Assembly (NCBI GenBank): GCA_903925705.1
Contig: CAIYGJ010000193.1
Location: 1-6,247 of the forward strand
Length of the DNA stretch: 6,247 bases
Direction: 5' to 3'
Source of the DNA: an uncultured Actinomycetes bacterium
GTDB lineage: Bacteria; Actinomycetota; Actinomycetes; S36-B12; UBA5976
Position numbers and translations under genes: made by a program. Shown one piece after another: positions 5,705-6,247 of this stretch; position 1 is the first letter of the stretch, and the number at the start of each line of letters is the position of its first letter. The notes below the pieces were generated by a model, which saw nothing but the letters and a program-made list of their open reading frames with translations, did no database searches and had not been told where the DNA came from.

Positions 5705-6247
5705 CTACTCCCAAGCCTTTGCTCGCTCAATAAGTGCTGCGATTAAGTCGGGTGGGCTAACAGCCTTAACCCTCCCACCCGAGGCCAAAATCATGGATAC
5801 CAGCCAGTCGCGCGAATAGACCTTCAACTCGACCTCGACTGCATGCCACATGTATTCCTTGAATTTGACGATGTCGACTTGATCCAGCTGTCCGTAATAC
5901 GCCTTATCGAGTTCGATAGTTGCCAGGTACTCACGCTTGGCCTCTTGTACCTCAGGCTCTGAAGGAACATTAGCGGCACCGTTACCAAGTTTGGCTTCTA
6001 AGACTCGATCTAAGCGAAAGCTGCGCCAAGCTAGTGAGTTTCGGCACCAAGCTTTCAAGTACACAAAGTCATCTTGTGAATAGGTAGAGACCGGGTCAAT
6101 CACGCGTTCTGAAATATCGTTCTTAGTAACTCCGGCGTATGTCATCTCGATTGCCCTACTTGAGGCAATTGCTTCGGTTACAACGGAGTGAACCTCGCTG
6201 GAAATAGCAGCAGCCACCACATTTATCGGACTATCTACGTTAGGCAA
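5705..6247 (-). CDS. pafC: WYL-domain transcriptional regulator, PafC type, C-terminal part
   Basis: The frame is open to the window edge, so only the last 180 residues are seen; full PafC proteins are a little over 300 residues, with an N-terminal winged-helix DNA-binding part that lies outside. The WYL domain spans about visible residues 22-86, with ERVIDPVSTYSQDDFVYLKAWC and then RSFRLDRV at 75-82, the arginine-rich ligand-contact region of this family. The signature triplet here is V-Y-L rather than W-Y-L. Residues 107-180 form the WCX C-terminal extension, with VEVELKVYSRDWLVSMILASG followed by a predicted terminal helix. In mycobacteria PafB and PafC together activate DNA-damage genes independently of LexA/RecA, and WYL domains sense nucleic acid. 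The assignment to PafC rather than PafB rests on its place directly upstream of tatA-tatC and on the WYL motifs. The TTG at the very edge is not evidence of a start. Confidence 0.88.
   Translation of the reverse strand: MPNVDSPINVVAAAISSEVHSVVTEAIASSRAIEMTYAGVTKNDISERVIDPVSTYSQDDFVYLKAWCRNSLAWRSFRLDRVLEAKLGNGAANVPSEPEVQEAKREYLATIELDKAYYGQLDQVDIVKFKEYMWHAVEVELKVYSRDWLVSMILASGGRVKAVSPPDLIAALIERAKAWE

Noticed and set aside
5705..6247. WYL protein with helicase and nuclease as an anti-phage defence locus
   Set aside because: The helicase and nuclease are HelY and a housekeeping 5'-3' exonuclease, the gene order matches a conserved chromosomal region, and there are no mobile or toxin genes.

Overview
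The window is a compact, single-direction stretch of an actinobacterial chromosome. Every supported gene reads on the minus strand, so the natural reading order is from high to low coordinates: the C-terminal part of a WYL-domain regulator (PafC type), tatA, tatC, a diacylglycerol/lipid kinase, a HelY (Mtr4/Ski2-like) helicase, a stand-alone 5'-3' exonuclease, and the N-terminus of an M24-family Xaa-Pro-type dipeptidase. As I remember it, Mycobacterium tuberculosis has a very similar order (pafB-pafC-tatA-tatC-helY, a membrane protein, a 5'-3' exonuclease, pepE). That synteny supports both the gene calls and the assignment to Actinobacteria. Base composition is by eye in the mid to high 40s percent G+C, low for the phylum. 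With the very short spacers, this suggests a streamlined freshwater lineage such as Nanopelagicales (acI), but that placement is inference from composition and compactness only.

Layout: 5705-6247 is the 3' part of pafC, with its 5' end outside the window. The 62 bases at 5643-5704 are the only spacer longer than 10 bases. They carry a clear Shine-Dalgarno for tatA and a small inverted repeat, but no convincing promoter or terminator. tatA (5463-5642), tatC (4687-5457), the lipid kinase (3792-4676), helY (1083-3782), the exonuclease (127-1089) and the dipeptidase (1-122) follow with gaps of 4 to 10 bases, or a 7-base overlap between helY and the exonuclease. This looks like one transcription unit with translational coupling. 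No stretch over 300 bases lacks a gene, and I see no RNA gene, mobile element, CRISPR array, frameshift or sign of horizontal transfer.

Functionally the cluster joins three themes. PafC belongs to the mycobacterial RecA-independent DNA-damage transcription activator PafBC. TatA and TatC form the twin-arginine protein export pore. HelY and the exonuclease handle nucleic acids, and the kinase and dipeptidase are housekeeping enzymes of lipid and peptide turnover. Co-transcription is likely, but a shared pathway is not shown by the sequence. I do not see an undescribed system here. The notable points are the coupling of a helicase to a nuclease downstream of a damage regulator, a Cys/His cluster and Arg-rich linker in HelY, the tiny tatA gene hidden under an antisense reading frame, and a few ambiguous start sites.
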